Shown here piece by piece: positions 17,382 through 26,254 of a stretch of DNA of 64,000 bases. A program made the translations under genes and the position numbers. This stretch comes from UBA1723 sp045641625 (lineage in GTDB: Bacteria; Bacteroidota; Bacteroidia; Bacteroidales; Paludibacteraceae), in NCBI GenBank assembly GCA_045641625.1, contig JAZUHH010000041.1:57306-121305 (forward strand), given 5' to 3'. A model generated the notes under the pieces. The model did no database searches. It saw nothing but the letters and a program-made list of their open reading frames with translations, and was not told the origin of the DNA. Every line of letters starts with the position of its first letter. Position 1 is the stretch's first letter.

Positions 17382-18983
17382 TTAGAATGGCGCATCGTCC
17401 GTATAAGTCACTTGTTTTCCGCTTGTTGGGTGGATAAATGAAAGGAACTCTGCATGTAGCAGCAGTCTGCTTTTATCCTTCTTGTCTGAGTAAAGTCTGT
17501 CTCCGATAATAGGGCAGTTCAATCCCTGTTTAGAAGAAGAGTGTACTCTAAGCTGATGAGTTCTTCCGGTAAGCGGAGAGAATTCAACTCTTGTCCTGTA
17601 TCTTGTTTTTTTTATGACGCGATACTGTGTTACGGCAGGAAGACCGTCTGGGTCAACATACTGCATAGGCCTGTTGTTTATGTCAGCCATAAGCGGCAGA
17701 GAAATTTCTCCGCTATTGTCTTCAAGTTTTCCCTTTAGTACGGCTATGTATTTTTTAACAATCGAATGATTTTCAAATTGTTGTTGTAGAGATTTGTGGG
17801 CTTTCTTTGTTAGAGCCAACACCATAAGACCTGAAGTGTCCTGATCCAGACGATGGACAATAATTGGACCTTCTGCCATAGGGAATCGCTTTACTGCCCA
17901 TTCCTCAACGCTTTGTATGTCTTCTTTGCCCTTTACGCTGAGCATTCCGCTTGGCTTGGAAATGACGACAATGTCGTCATCTCTATATATTGTCTTGATG
18001 CTCTCCTCCTCGGCAGTGTTTTCCCTTTTTGATTCGGAAACAGCCACTCCTTGAAGCATGAACGAAAGAATAGGAAGGCATTTGCTGCGGCAGGCGTGAT
18101 AATAGGTTCCGCTATGACGCACTTTGCCTTCTGGACTGGCTCCTATCCAAAATTCAGCTATTGCTAGGGGAGTCATTTGGTTTAGAAAAGCATAGTTGAA
18201 TAGTCTCGGCGCACAACATTCTCCTGCACCTGAAGGTGGAGTTTGTCCGTCGAAGATTTCAAGCAGGTTCTTTTCTTGACCTAGACCGTTTTTGAATTTG
18301 AAGTCTCTGAATATGCGTTGCTGCAACAACTCTGACTTCTCAATTCTAAGGCGCTTCAGCTCAATTATTGCTGAGCCTATTTCAGAAAGAGCATCGGTAT
18401 ATTTCTGTTCTTCTTCAGAAGCAGTTTTCTGCATCTTTTTTAGCTCTGATTTTCCTCTGGCGCTTTCATTGTTCAGGCGTTCGATTTCTTCTTCGCTAAG
18501 TTCTGCAGACTTTCTAAGTTTGTCTCTTTCAGCTTTCTGCTGTTTCAGTAAGTCTTTGTAATCTTGAATTTTACGCTCGTTTTCAATCTTTAGGAGCCTA
18601 AGCTGGTCCTTCATCCGAGCATATCTGTGATCACTTTCTAGATCTCGGATCTTTCTGTTGATCTCAGTTATTGTCTTTTCTCCTTCCAAAAAGTATGAGC
18701 CTTTGGAAAGGATGTCAAAAACCGGAGGTACAAATCCCTCTATTATGTTTGAAGACATTACCTGACCGGAAAATGCGGCCAAATAACCTGTCTCTCCCTC
18801 TTTTGTTTTAACAACAAGCACACCGATCATTTTACCTCTACAAAGCTCGGTCTTCAGATTGGGAATTGTCTTGATCCACTCACTTAGGTCGTCCATTGCC
18901 TGTATGGCTGCACGATGAGGCTTACCACTGAACGGATCATTCAGTTTTCTTGGTAAAGATTTGAATGTGAATGGATGAAACAT
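17382..18983 (-). CDS. RluA-family pseudouridine synthase with long N-terminal coiled-coil extension
   Basis: 533 aa, roughly twice the length of a plain RluA enzyme. The C-terminal 220 residues are the catalytic domain: VISKPSGMLSVKG, the active-site motif HRLDQDTSGLMVLAL (Asp nucleophile), VKKYIAVLKG and GRTHQLRVH. The N-terminal half contains a conserved-looking globular start (FTFKSLPRKLNDPFSGKPH) and a coiled coil at about 110-215 (ESDHRYARMKDQLRLLKIEN onward). It then has a segment with paired cysteines (AGECCAPRLFNYAF; YYHACRSKCLPIL) that could bind metal. Long versions of this enzyme occur in Bacteroidales; the RNA target is unknown. Confidence 0.9.
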   Translation of the reverse strand: MFHPFTFKSLPRKLNDPFSGKPHRAAIQAMDDLSEWIKTIPNLKTELCRGKMIGVLVVKTKEGETGYLAAFSGQVMSSNIIEGFVPPVFDILSKGSYFLEGEKTITEINRKIRDLESDHRYARMKDQLRLLKIENERKIQDYKDLLKQQKAERDKLRKSAELSEEEIERLNNESARGKSELKKMQKTASEEEQKYTDALSEIGSAIIELKRLRIEKSELLQQRIFRDFKFKNGLGQEKNLLEIFDGQTPPSGAGECCAPRLFNYAFLNQMTPLAIAEFWIGASPEGKVRHSGTYYHACRSKCLPILSFMLQGVAVSESKRENTAEEESIKTIYRDDDIVVISKPSGMLSVKGKEDIQSVEEWAVKRFPMAEGPIIVHRLDQDTSGLMVLALTKKAHKSLQQQFENHSIVKKYIAVLKGKLEDNSGEISLPLMADINNRPMQYVDPDGLPAVTQYRVIKKTRYRTRVEFSPLTGRTHQLRVHSSSKQGLNCPIIGDRLYSDKKDKSRLLLHAEFLSFIHPTSGKQVTYTDDAPF

Positions 18984-19025
18984 GTGTACTATTGTTTGTG
19001 GAGATTAAACTTCCATATATTAAAA

Positions 19026-19061
19026 TTGATAATTAGCAGTCGTTAAACCGCTAATTATCAA
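19026..19061 (-). terminator. Terminator after aspS
   Basis: A perfect 12-bp inverted repeat, TTGATAATTAGC and GCTAATTATCAA, with a 12-nt loop, followed on the minus strand by TTTTAATAT. It lies 17 nt past the aspS stop. Confidence 0.7.
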
Positions 19062-19078
19062 TTATATTATGCTGTGTA

Positions 19079-20848
19079 TTAAGCCTTCAAGTCAACCTTA
19101 AGAGCCAACTCGTCAAGCTGGGCCTCATCAAGTTTTGAAGGGCAGTCTATCATGACGTCGCGTCCTGAATTGTTCTTAGGGAATGCGATGCAGTCGCGGA
19201 TAGAGTCCAAACCTGCCAACATTGAAACTACGCGATCAAGACCGAATGCCAAACCTGCGTGAGGTGGAGCTCCGTACTTGAAAGCAGTCATCAAGCAGCC
19301 GAACTGCTCTGTAGCCTTCTCCTGAGTGAATCCAAGCAGTTTGAACATCTTGTTCTGCAATTCTGAATCGTGGATACGGACACTACCTCCACCAAGTTCG
19401 ACTCCGTTCATTGCAAGGTCGTATGCGTTTGCGCGTACTCTGCCTGGATCTGAATCCAAGTACTGTACGTCCTCTAGCTTTGGACTTGTGAAAGGGTGGT
19501 GCATTGCATAGAATCTCTGGTCTTCCTCGCTCCACTCGAATAGAGGGAAGTCGATAACCCATAGAGGAGCGAACTTGTTCTTGTCTCTTAAGCCAAGCTG
19601 GTCACCCATCTCAAGTCGAAGCACATTCATCTGGCCTCTTACCTTCATTGCATTGTCACCGCAAAGAGCAAGAATCAGGTCTCCCTTCTTTGCATTACAT
19701 TTCTCTGCGATCTTCTTCAAGCTGTCCTGATCATAGAACTTGTCGATGCTGCTCTTGAATGTTCCATCCTCCTTGCAGGCGATATAGACAAGACCTTTTG
19801 CACCAACCTGTGGACGCTTGACGAACTCTGTGATTGCATCAAGCTGCTTTCTTGTGTATGCGGCACAACCTTCGGCAACGATAGAAACAACGAACTTTGC
19901 GCTGTCGAACACTACGAAGTTGTGACCACCAAGGATGTCCTCGTTATCGTTCTTTAGCTCAACAAACTCCATGCCGAAACGCATGTCTGGTTTGTCTGAA
20001 CCGAATCTCTTCATACATTCATGCCAAGTCAAGCGAGGGAAGTCGCCAACGAACTCTGTGCCACGTGCGTACTTGAAGATATGCTTGATCATTCCTTCGA
20101 ACATCTGTAGCACATCCTCCTGCTCAACGTAGCTCATCTCGCAGTCGATCTGAGTAAACTCAGGCTGACGGTCTGCGCGTAGGTCCTCGTCGCGGAAGCA
20201 CTTTACAATCTGGAAATATCTGTCAATACCTCCGACCATAAGCAATTGCTTGAACTGCTGAGGGCTCTGTGGCAAAGCGTAGAACTCTCCCTGGTTCATA
20301 CGAGAAGGAACAACGAAGTCTCTTGCTCCTTCTGGTGTGCTCTTGATTAGGACAGGAGTCTCAACCTCTAGGAATCCCTGCTGGTCAAGGTATCTTCTTG
20401 TCTCGAAGGCAATCTTATGGCGAAGAATCAAATTGTCTCTGACAGGCTTACGGCGAAGGTCAAGGTAACGATACTGCATTCTTAGGTCATCACCGCCGTC
20501 GCTGTTGTCCTCGATTGTGAAAGGTGGCACCTCACTCTTTGAAAGGATATTCAATTCCTTTGCGATAACTTCGATCTCTCCGGTAGGGATCTGATTGTTT
20601 TTGCTGCTTCTCTCCTGTACTTTACCTTTTACCTGAAGCACCCACTCACGTCCTGTGTGGTTGGCTTTTTCGCACAACGAAGCATCGTCAGACTCGTTGA
20701 ACACAATCTGAGTTATTCCGTATCTATCTCTTAGGTCAAGGAATGTCATTCCTCCCATCTTTCTGATTCTCTGAACCCAACCTGCCAATGTTACGTCAGC
20801 ACCATTGTCGGCAAGTCTCAATTCACCACAAGTTTTCGATCTAAACAT
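19079..20848 (-). CDS. aspS: Aspartyl-tRNA synthetase
   Basis: 589 aa, the normal length for bacterial AspRS. N-terminal OB-fold anticodon domain (CGELRLADNGADVTLAGWVQ) is followed by class II motifs: FLEVETPVLIKSTPEGARDF, FRDEDLRADRQPEFTQID (motif 2) and the C-terminal GLAFGLDRVVSMLAG (motif 3). A bacterial GAD insertion lies between motifs 2 and 3. I chose the ATG at 20848 rather than one at 20872. The -7 box TATCTTTG (minus, 20870-20877) overlaps the upstream ATG, and MFRSKTCGEL aligns with the family start. Confidence 0.97.
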   Translation of the reverse strand: MFRSKTCGELRLADNGADVTLAGWVQRIRKMGGMTFLDLRDRYGITQIVFNESDDASLCEKANHTGREWVLQVKGKVQERSSKNNQIPTGEIEVIAKELNILSKSEVPPFTIEDNSDGGDDLRMQYRYLDLRRKPVRDNLILRHKIAFETRRYLDQQGFLEVETPVLIKSTPEGARDFVVPSRMNQGEFYALPQSPQQFKQLLMVGGIDRYFQIVKCFRDEDLRADRQPEFTQIDCEMSYVEQEDVLQMFEGMIKHIFKYARGTEFVGDFPRLTWHECMKRFGSDKPDMRFGMEFVELKNDNEDILGGHNFVVFDSAKFVVSIVAEGCAAYTRKQLDAITEFVKRPQVGAKGLVYIACKEDGTFKSSIDKFYDQDSLKKIAEKCNAKKGDLILALCGDNAMKVRGQMNVLRLEMGDQLGLRDKNKFAPLWVIDFPLFEWSEEDQRFYAMHHPFTSPKLEDVQYLDSDPGRVRANAYDLAMNGVELGGGSVRIHDSELQNKMFKLLGFTQEKATEQFGCLMTAFKYGAPPHAGLAFGLDRVVSMLAGLDSIRDCIAFPKNNSGRDVMIDCPSKLDEAQLDELALKVDLKA

Positions 20849-20935
20849 TTCTGATAAATTTATTTTGTGCAAAGATAGAGAAAATTATTGATACTTTATT
20901 ACCGAAGATTGATGAATTTTATTTTCGAAGAAGGT

Positions 20936-20974
20936 AAAAAACAAAGAAGGCGAAACTTGCGTTCCGCCTTCTTT
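20936..20974 (-). terminator. Terminator after secDF
   Basis: AGAAGGCG (20945-20952) pairs with CGCCTTCT (20965-20972); on the minus strand it is followed by TTTGTTTTTTA. Confidence 0.85.
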
Positions 20975-20995
20975 TATGAGAATTTTTATCAAATC

Positions 20996-23900
20996 TTAGA
21001 TTCTGTTCTCGATCTTCTGCTTTCTCTCTGCCTTTTTCAAAGCCTCCTTCTCATTGTCTGCAACATTGTAGAACTTGTGAGCGATAGGAGCTGCGATGAA
21101 AATTGAAGAGTATGTACCAACGATAACACCGATCAACATAGCGAAGATGAATCCCTTGATAGTTACACCACCGAATAGGAAGATGATAACCAATACTAGC
21201 AATGTACTCAAAGAAGTAGAGAATGTACGGCTTAGAGTGCTGTTGATAGCGTCGTTGAATACCTCCTTCTTGTCGCTGTTAGGCTTCAAGCCGAAGTACT
21301 CGCGGATACGGTCGAAGATAACCACCTTATCGTTGATAGAGTATCCGATCACTGTCAAGATAGCAGCGATGAATGACTGGTCAATCTCAAGAGAGAAGTT
21401 CATTACCGACTGGCATAGAGAGAAGATACCCAAGATGAACAATGTATCGTGGATTAGGGCGATAACTGCACCGTATGAGTATGCTGCTTTTCTAAATCTG
21501 AACAAAATGTAAAGACCGATACCAACAAGTGCGATCAATACTGCGATGATTGCAGAGATCTTGATGTCACTTGCCATTGTAGGTCCTACCTTCTGAGAAG
21601 ACTGGATTCCGTAAGTACCCTGGTTAGCCAAAGAAGCGTTGCCGTTCTCGTCCAACACATAGCTGCTTATGAACATCTCCTCTGTTACGCTTGGAGAAAG
21701 GATATCCTTTAGGTTCTCGTATAGCTTCTTCTGGATGTCAAGCTCAACATTGTCATCAGTGTCATTGATGCGGTAGTTAGTTGAGATACGGATCTGGTCG
21801 TCTGAACCGATTGTGATCACGTTCACATTGCTCTCAGCAAAAGCGTTGTCAAGAGTATTCTTGATATCTGTAGTAGATACGTTCTTCTCGAACTTTACGA
21901 TATAGTTTCTACCTCCTGTGAAGTCGATACCATACTTTAGGTTCAATGTTGCAAGAGATACGATTGCCACCAACATGAAAGCAGCAGAAGCAAGCATCCA
22001 GTTCTTTGCCTTGCCGATGAAGTCGAAGTTGATATTCTTGAACAAGCTTGAAGAAAGCTTAGTGCAGAATGTAAGACCCTGGCACTTGTCCTTAGAAATA
22101 AGAATGTCAAAGATGATACGGCTGACAAAGATTGCTGTGATTAGTGAGCAAACGATACCGATGATCAATGTAGTAGCGAATCCCTTGATTGGACCTGTAC
22201 CGAACAATGCAAGGATAATACCTGTCAAGATTGTTGTTACGTTGGCATCAATGATTGCGCTCATGGCGTTGCTGTAACCGTCGGCGATTGCGTTCTTCAT
22301 AGCCTTGCCACCTGCAAGCTCCTCGCGAATACGCTCATATATCAACACGTTGGCATCCACTGCCATACCTAAAGTAAGGACGATACCCGCGATACCTGGC
22401 AATGTAAGCACAGCTCCATAAGCTGCCAAAACACCGAAGATAAGGAATACGTTACACAATAGGGCGAAGTCAGCTACAAGACCTGGAACAAGTCCGTAGT
22501 AAAGGATCATGTAGATAAGTACAAGGGCGAATGCAACTGCGAAAGAGATAAGTCCCGCATTGATTGCCTCCTGTCCTAGAGACGGACCAACAACGTCCTC
22601 CTGAACAATCTTAGTTGGAGCTGGCATCTTACCGCACTTCAACACGTTAGCCAAGTCGTTTGCCTCGTTAACAGTGAAGTCACCAGTGATTTCGGAACGT
22701 CCGCCGCTGATCTCACACTTAACATTAGGGTATGAGTAAACGTATCCATCAAGAACAACAGCTACGCAGCGCTCGATATTCTCGCGAGTTAGCTTAGCCC
22801 ATGTCTTAGCTCCCTCGTTATCCATTGTCATGCTTACTGAAGCAGAAACTGACTGCTGGTTGCTGAAGTCAGCCTTTGCATCTAGAACGTGAGCACCTGT
22901 TAGAGGGGCCTTTCTCTCCTTGCCTCTCAATGAGCGAGACTTAAGGGCGATAAGACCATAGTGATCCTTTATCTTTACTCTCTTGTTATCTACAACTTCC
23001 TCACCCTCTTCATGTACTGTGTATGCGAAGAAAGTGCTGTTTGGAATCAAGCCCTTCTGACGGCCAAGCTCCAACCATGCCATAACCTTTGCAGTATCGC
23101 GGTAGTGTACAATTCCTAGACGTGGACCGTAAGCGAACTGTGTACGGATATGAGAATATAGTCTTTCTGAAGCGACGTTGGCAGAATCTGCATTTAGAGA
23201 GTTTACCAAAGAATCAGCCTCAGAAACATTCTCCTTGTTTGCCTTTGCGCTGTTCTTTCCTCTCTCTATTTCGTAAACCATCTGGTCAACAGCAGCAAGG
23301 TTCTCGGCGATCTCGTTTACATTTGTTGTCTCCCAGAAAGCAAGGTCTGCGCTTCCCTGAAGCAACTTACGAATACGCTCAGGCTCCTTGATACCAGGCA
23401 TCTCAATAAGGATACGGCTTGAACTCTCAAGTCTCTGGATGTTTGGCTGTACTACACCGAAACGGTCGATACGAGAACGAAGCACGTTGAATGAGTTGTC
23501 GATTGCACTGTTTGCTTCCTCTCTTAGGACCTTCATTACCTCAGAGTTAGTGGAAGTGTGAACAACCTTATCTTTTAGCTCGTAGCTTGAGAAGATGGCA
23601 GCCAATTTGCCTCCGTTGCTTACCTCGTTGAAAGCCTCCTCGAATAGGGTTAGATAATCTGCCTGACTTGACTGCTGCATCTCTGTAGCTCTTGCAAGAG
23701 CCTTCTGGAATGCTTCGTCATTAACCTGGTTTCCTGCCAATGTCTTTAGAATGTCTGGAACAGATACTTCCATAACCACATTCATACCACCACGAAGGTC
23801 AAGACCAAGATTCAACTCCTTTTCTCTACAAGACTTTAGAGAATACAAACCATCTTCGTTTGCCAAAGAATCCAAGTAAGCATTCTCCTTTGTCTGGTCA

Positions 23901-24022
23901 CCTGCAGCAAACTCCTTCGCCTCACTTTTGTAGCTGTTAGACTTGAAAGTGAACGAAAGGTAATAACCACAGATGGCGAACAAAAGTAATGCCAATGTCA
24001 ATACCAATCCTTTGTTTCGCAT
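20996..24022 (-). CDS. secDF: Protein translocase subunit SecDF (fusion)
   Basis: 1008 aa. A SecD half (LGLDLRGGMNVVMEVSVPD, the large periplasmic P1 domain, six transmembrane segments with GMAVDANVLIYERIREEL) is fused to a SecF half (GIDFTGGRNYIVKFEKN, GYSINDKVVIFDRIREYF). It uses the proton gradient to pull exported proteins through SecYEG. Bacteroidota commonly carry this as one chain. I prefer the ATG at 24022 (MRNKGLVLTLALLL) over 24073: TAAATTTG on the minus strand (24079-24087) would start transcription at about 24072, too close for the upstream start. Confidence 0.95.
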   Translation of the reverse strand: MRNKGLVLTLALLLFAICGYYLSFTFKSNSYKSEAKEFAAGDQTKENAYLDSLANEDGLYSLKSCREKELNLGLDLRGGMNVVMEVSVPDILKTLAGNQVNDEAFQKALARATEMQQSSQADYLTLFEEAFNEVSNGGKLAAIFSSYELKDKVVHTSTNSEVMKVLREEANSAIDNSFNVLRSRIDRFGVVQPNIQRLESSSRILIEMPGIKEPERIRKLLQGSADLAFWETTNVNEIAENLAAVDQMVYEIERGKNSAKANKENVSEADSLVNSLNADSANVASERLYSHIRTQFAYGPRLGIVHYRDTAKVMAWLELGRQKGLIPNSTFFAYTVHEEGEEVVDNKRVKIKDHYGLIALKSRSLRGKERKAPLTGAHVLDAKADFSNQQSVSASVSMTMDNEGAKTWAKLTRENIERCVAVVLDGYVYSYPNVKCEISGGRSEITGDFTVNEANDLANVLKCGKMPAPTKIVQEDVVGPSLGQEAINAGLISFAVAFALVLIYMILYYGLVPGLVADFALLCNVFLIFGVLAAYGAVLTLPGIAGIVLTLGMAVDANVLIYERIREELAGGKAMKNAIADGYSNAMSAIIDANVTTILTGIILALFGTGPIKGFATTLIIGIVCSLITAIFVSRIIFDILISKDKCQGLTFCTKLSSSLFKNINFDFIGKAKNWMLASAAFMLVAIVSLATLNLKYGIDFTGGRNYIVKFEKNVSTTDIKNTLDNAFAESNVNVITIGSDDQIRISTNYRINDTDDNVELDIQKKLYENLKDILSPSVTEEMFISSYVLDENGNASLANQGTYGIQSSQKVGPTMASDIKISAIIAVLIALVGIGLYILFRFRKAAYSYGAVIALIHDTLFILGIFSLCQSVMNFSLEIDQSFIAAILTVIGYSINDKVVIFDRIREYFGLKPNSDKKEVFNDAINSTLSRTFSTSLSTLLVLVIIFLFGGVTIKGFIFAMLIGVIVGTYSSIFIAAPIAHKFYNVADNEKEALKKAERKQKIENRI

Positions 24023-24544
24023 ACTCGTTTTTTTATTAGTTTTTTTATTATTTATTTTCGTGTATTTATTCAAGGGCGCAAATTTAATAATAATTTTCTA
24101 ACAAATGTGACTTTTGACGTGTCAAAATTTTCATTTATCTATATTATTCTCCTTTTCGAGTGGCTTTATTTATAGTTTTGTTGGCATTTTTATAGTATAT
24201 AATAACGTATATGACAATTTTAATGCTAATTTTAGTTCCATTACTTTTAAAATTCTTTGGTTTCTGATGTGAAGAGTTACGCAGTAGAATATACAAATAA
24301 GAGTCGTCCCTTATGTGTTTTTCTTGTTCGATATGTCTTTTGTCAGCTACCTTCAAGTAATTTGGGATTCGGAATGACATATTGTTTTCCTGGTTCAGGC
24401 AGTATCGTGTTTGGAATGTAAAATACGATTTGCAGTAAAGGATCATTTGCCGGCAGTTACTATTCTATCAAATCTGCTGGCATTGTGTTTCAAGTTGTAG
24501 TGTTTTTTGTGCTTTGTTGTATGAAGAAGCTAATGACGCCACAT
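24023..24544. other. Gene-free stretch with the secDF promoter
   Basis: Holds the secDF -7 box (minus strand, 24079-24087) near one end and runs into the marR terminator at the other. In between is AT-rich sequence. A 100-aa minus-strand frame (24144-24446) has no recognisable domain, no ribosome-binding site I trust and a composition like translated AT-rich spacer, so I do not call it. Confidence 0.5.
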
Positions 24545-24576
24545 AAAAACAGGGTGCCTTTTGTGGGGCACCCTGT
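24545..24576 (-). terminator. Strong terminator after the marR-type gene
   Basis: ACAGGGTGCC (24549-24558) pairs perfectly with GGCACCCTGT (24567-24576) around an 8-nt loop, followed by TTTTT on the minus strand. Confidence 0.9.
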
Positions 24577-24615
24577 AGTCTCAATAGTATATCTTTTGGA
24601 AATTTGCAGCAATAA

Positions 24616-25116
24616 TTAAAGAGCGTTGGCTTTCTTGTATGCGTCTGCATTGTCTAGCATTTTGCAGAGAATGGACTGCATCAGCTTTATTTCTTCAGAA
24701 GGAACGCCCTCGAAGACTATGTTGAATGCTTTTTGTGAGATGCGCACCAAGTCCGGAACGATTTTCTCTCCGACCTTAGTCAAATATATCTGCTTTGCAC
24801 GTCTGTCGATAGGGTCGTTTCTGCGCTCAAGCATTTCAGCCTCTTCAAGCACGTCGATAAGTCTTGTTATACTAGGCGAGTCCTTGTCAAGGTTTTCTGC
24901 TATTGCCTTTTGAGTAAGGCCCTTATGATAATATAGTAGGAACAAAACTATAGCCTGTTCGAAATTGATGCCGAAACCCTCCTTCTGGATCTCCATTGTG
25001 GCAACGTCATTGATAGCTTCTGAAATACGTCCGTTCTTTACTGCAAGAATAGTAGTAGAGGCAATCTTTAGACCGTCTGATATCAATATATCCCTTTGAA
25101 TAGAATTGTTTTCCAT
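24616..25116 (-). CDS. MarR-family transcriptional regulator
   Basis: 166 aa from MENNSIQRD; a longer frame starts at 25188 but runs through the likely promoter. Winged-helix signature: GLTQKAIAENLDKDSPSITRLIDVLEEAEMLERR (about 79-112), then NDPIDRRAKQIYLTKVGEKI, the MarR wing DRRAK motif. The C-terminal helix would form the dimer interface. It is transcribed divergently from the oxidoreductase pair at 25276, which makes that pair a candidate target. A near-consensus -7 box (AATATTTG, minus strand) lies just upstream of the gene. Confidence 0.92.
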   Translation of the reverse strand: MENNSIQRDILISDGLKIASTTILAVKNGRISEAINDVATMEIQKEGFGINFEQAIVLFLLYYHKGLTQKAIAENLDKDSPSITRLIDVLEEAEMLERRNDPIDRRAKQIYLTKVGEKIVPDLVRISQKAFNIVFEGVPSEEIKLMQSILCKMLDNADAYKKANAL

Positions 25117-25227
25117 AAATATATTATTTTGTTTTATTGCAAGTGCAAATATAATATTTATTTTAATTTCATGCTCCCTGTGATGCAACTTTTTTGATTA
25201 TTTTCATGATTGGGCAATAATTTTAAT

Positions 25228-25235
25228 TATCTTTG
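25228..25235 (+). promoter_or_regulatory. -7 box of the oxidoreductase operon
   Basis: TATCTTTG matches TAnnTTTG and lies 41 nt before the ATG at 25276. No good -33 box is seen at the usual 19-nt spacing, so an activator may be needed. The MarR gene starts 112 nt away on the other strand. Confidence 0.5.
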
Positions 25236-25275
25236 AACGGAATTTTTTATTCAAGTAACGACATAAACTATTGGT

Positions 25276-26244
25276 ATGAAAGTTGGTATATTGGGTTGCG
25301 GTTGGATTGCAACAAAAATGGCTGAGGCCATGCACGGAGTTGAGGGGGTCGAGTGCTATGCTGTAGCGTCCCGTACATTGGAGAAGGCGGAGCAGTTCGC
25401 ACAGATGTTCAAGTTCCAGAAGGCCTACGGGTCGTACGAGGAGCTGGCTGAGGATTCAAATGTTGACCTTATATATATTGCAACACCTCACTCGCATCAC
25501 TTCCAGAACGGAATGTTGTGTGTAGAGAATGGTCGCAATATCCTCGTAGAGAAGGCGTTTACAATAACTCCGGAACAAGCAAAGACACTGCTTGACACTG
25601 CAAGGCAGAAGAATGTGTTTGTATGCGAGGCTATTTGGACTCGTTTCATGCCTGCTCGCGAGATAATCAATGGAATCATTTCTCGCAAGGAGGTTGGCGA
25701 TGTCCGCTCTATAACTGCAAATCTAGGTTATCCCTTGATGAATGTGGAGCGTCTGCAGAATCCTGCTTTGGGAGGCGGTTCAATGCTTGACCTTGGTGTG
25801 TATCCAATCAATTTCTCCATGATGCATGCAGGTGCTGAAGTCAGGTCAATCAATGCGTGCGGTTTGCTGTCCGACAGAAAGATAGACTTGGCAGAGACAA
25901 TCCACATAGAGTTCGAGAACGGGGTCGTAGCAACACTACAGGCCACTATGCAGAGCGCTACGGATCGCAGAGGCATGATCTATTGTACTGACGGTTATAT
26001 TGAGGTGATCAACATCAATAACCCGGAGGCAATAAATGTGTACGACAACTTCCACAACCGAATTAACTCATACGAGGTTCCAAAGCAGATCAACGGATAT
26101 GAGTATGAGCTGATATCTTCGTTGGAGTGCATCAAAAAAGGTCAGATCGAGACCAAGGAGATGCCTCATGCCGAGACAATAAAAGTAATGACATATATGG
26201 ACAAGCTGCTCAAAGATATGGGTGTTGTCCATACTTGCAAATAG
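25276..26244 (+). CDS. Gfo/Idh/MocA-family NAD(P)-dependent oxidoreductase
   Basis: 322 aa. N-terminal Rossmann fold (VGILGCGWIATKMAEAM), then IYIATPHSHHFQNGM and VEKAFTITPEQAKTLL, the family EKP-type motif with A in place of P. It continues with EAIWTRFMPA and the C-terminal dimerisation domain with GGGSMLDLGVYPINF. This resembles trans-1,2-dihydrobenzene-1,2-diol dehydrogenase-like members. The substrate (probably a sugar or cyclitol derivative) is unknown. The next gene begins 10 nt downstream, so the two form an operon. Confidence 0.9.
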   Translation: MKVGILGCGWIATKMAEAMHGVEGVECYAVASRTLEKAEQFAQMFKFQKAYGSYEELAEDSNVDLIYIATPHSHHFQNGMLCVENGRNILVEKAFTITPEQAKTLLDTARQKNVFVCEAIWTRFMPAREIINGIISRKEVGDVRSITANLGYPLMNVERLQNPALGGGSMLDLGVYPINFSMMHAGAEVRSINACGLLSDRKIDLAETIHIEFENGVVATLQATMQSATDRRGMIYCTDGYIEVININNPEAINVYDNFHNRINSYEVPKQINGYEYELISSLECIKKGQIETKEMPHAETIKVMTYMDKLLKDMGVVHTCK

Positions 26245-26254
26245 ATAATTTTTG

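Noticed and set aside
24144..24446. 100-aa minus-strand frame in the secDF upstream spacer
   Set aside because: Low-complexity AT-rich translation, no domain, no promoter or ribosome-binding site that I trust.
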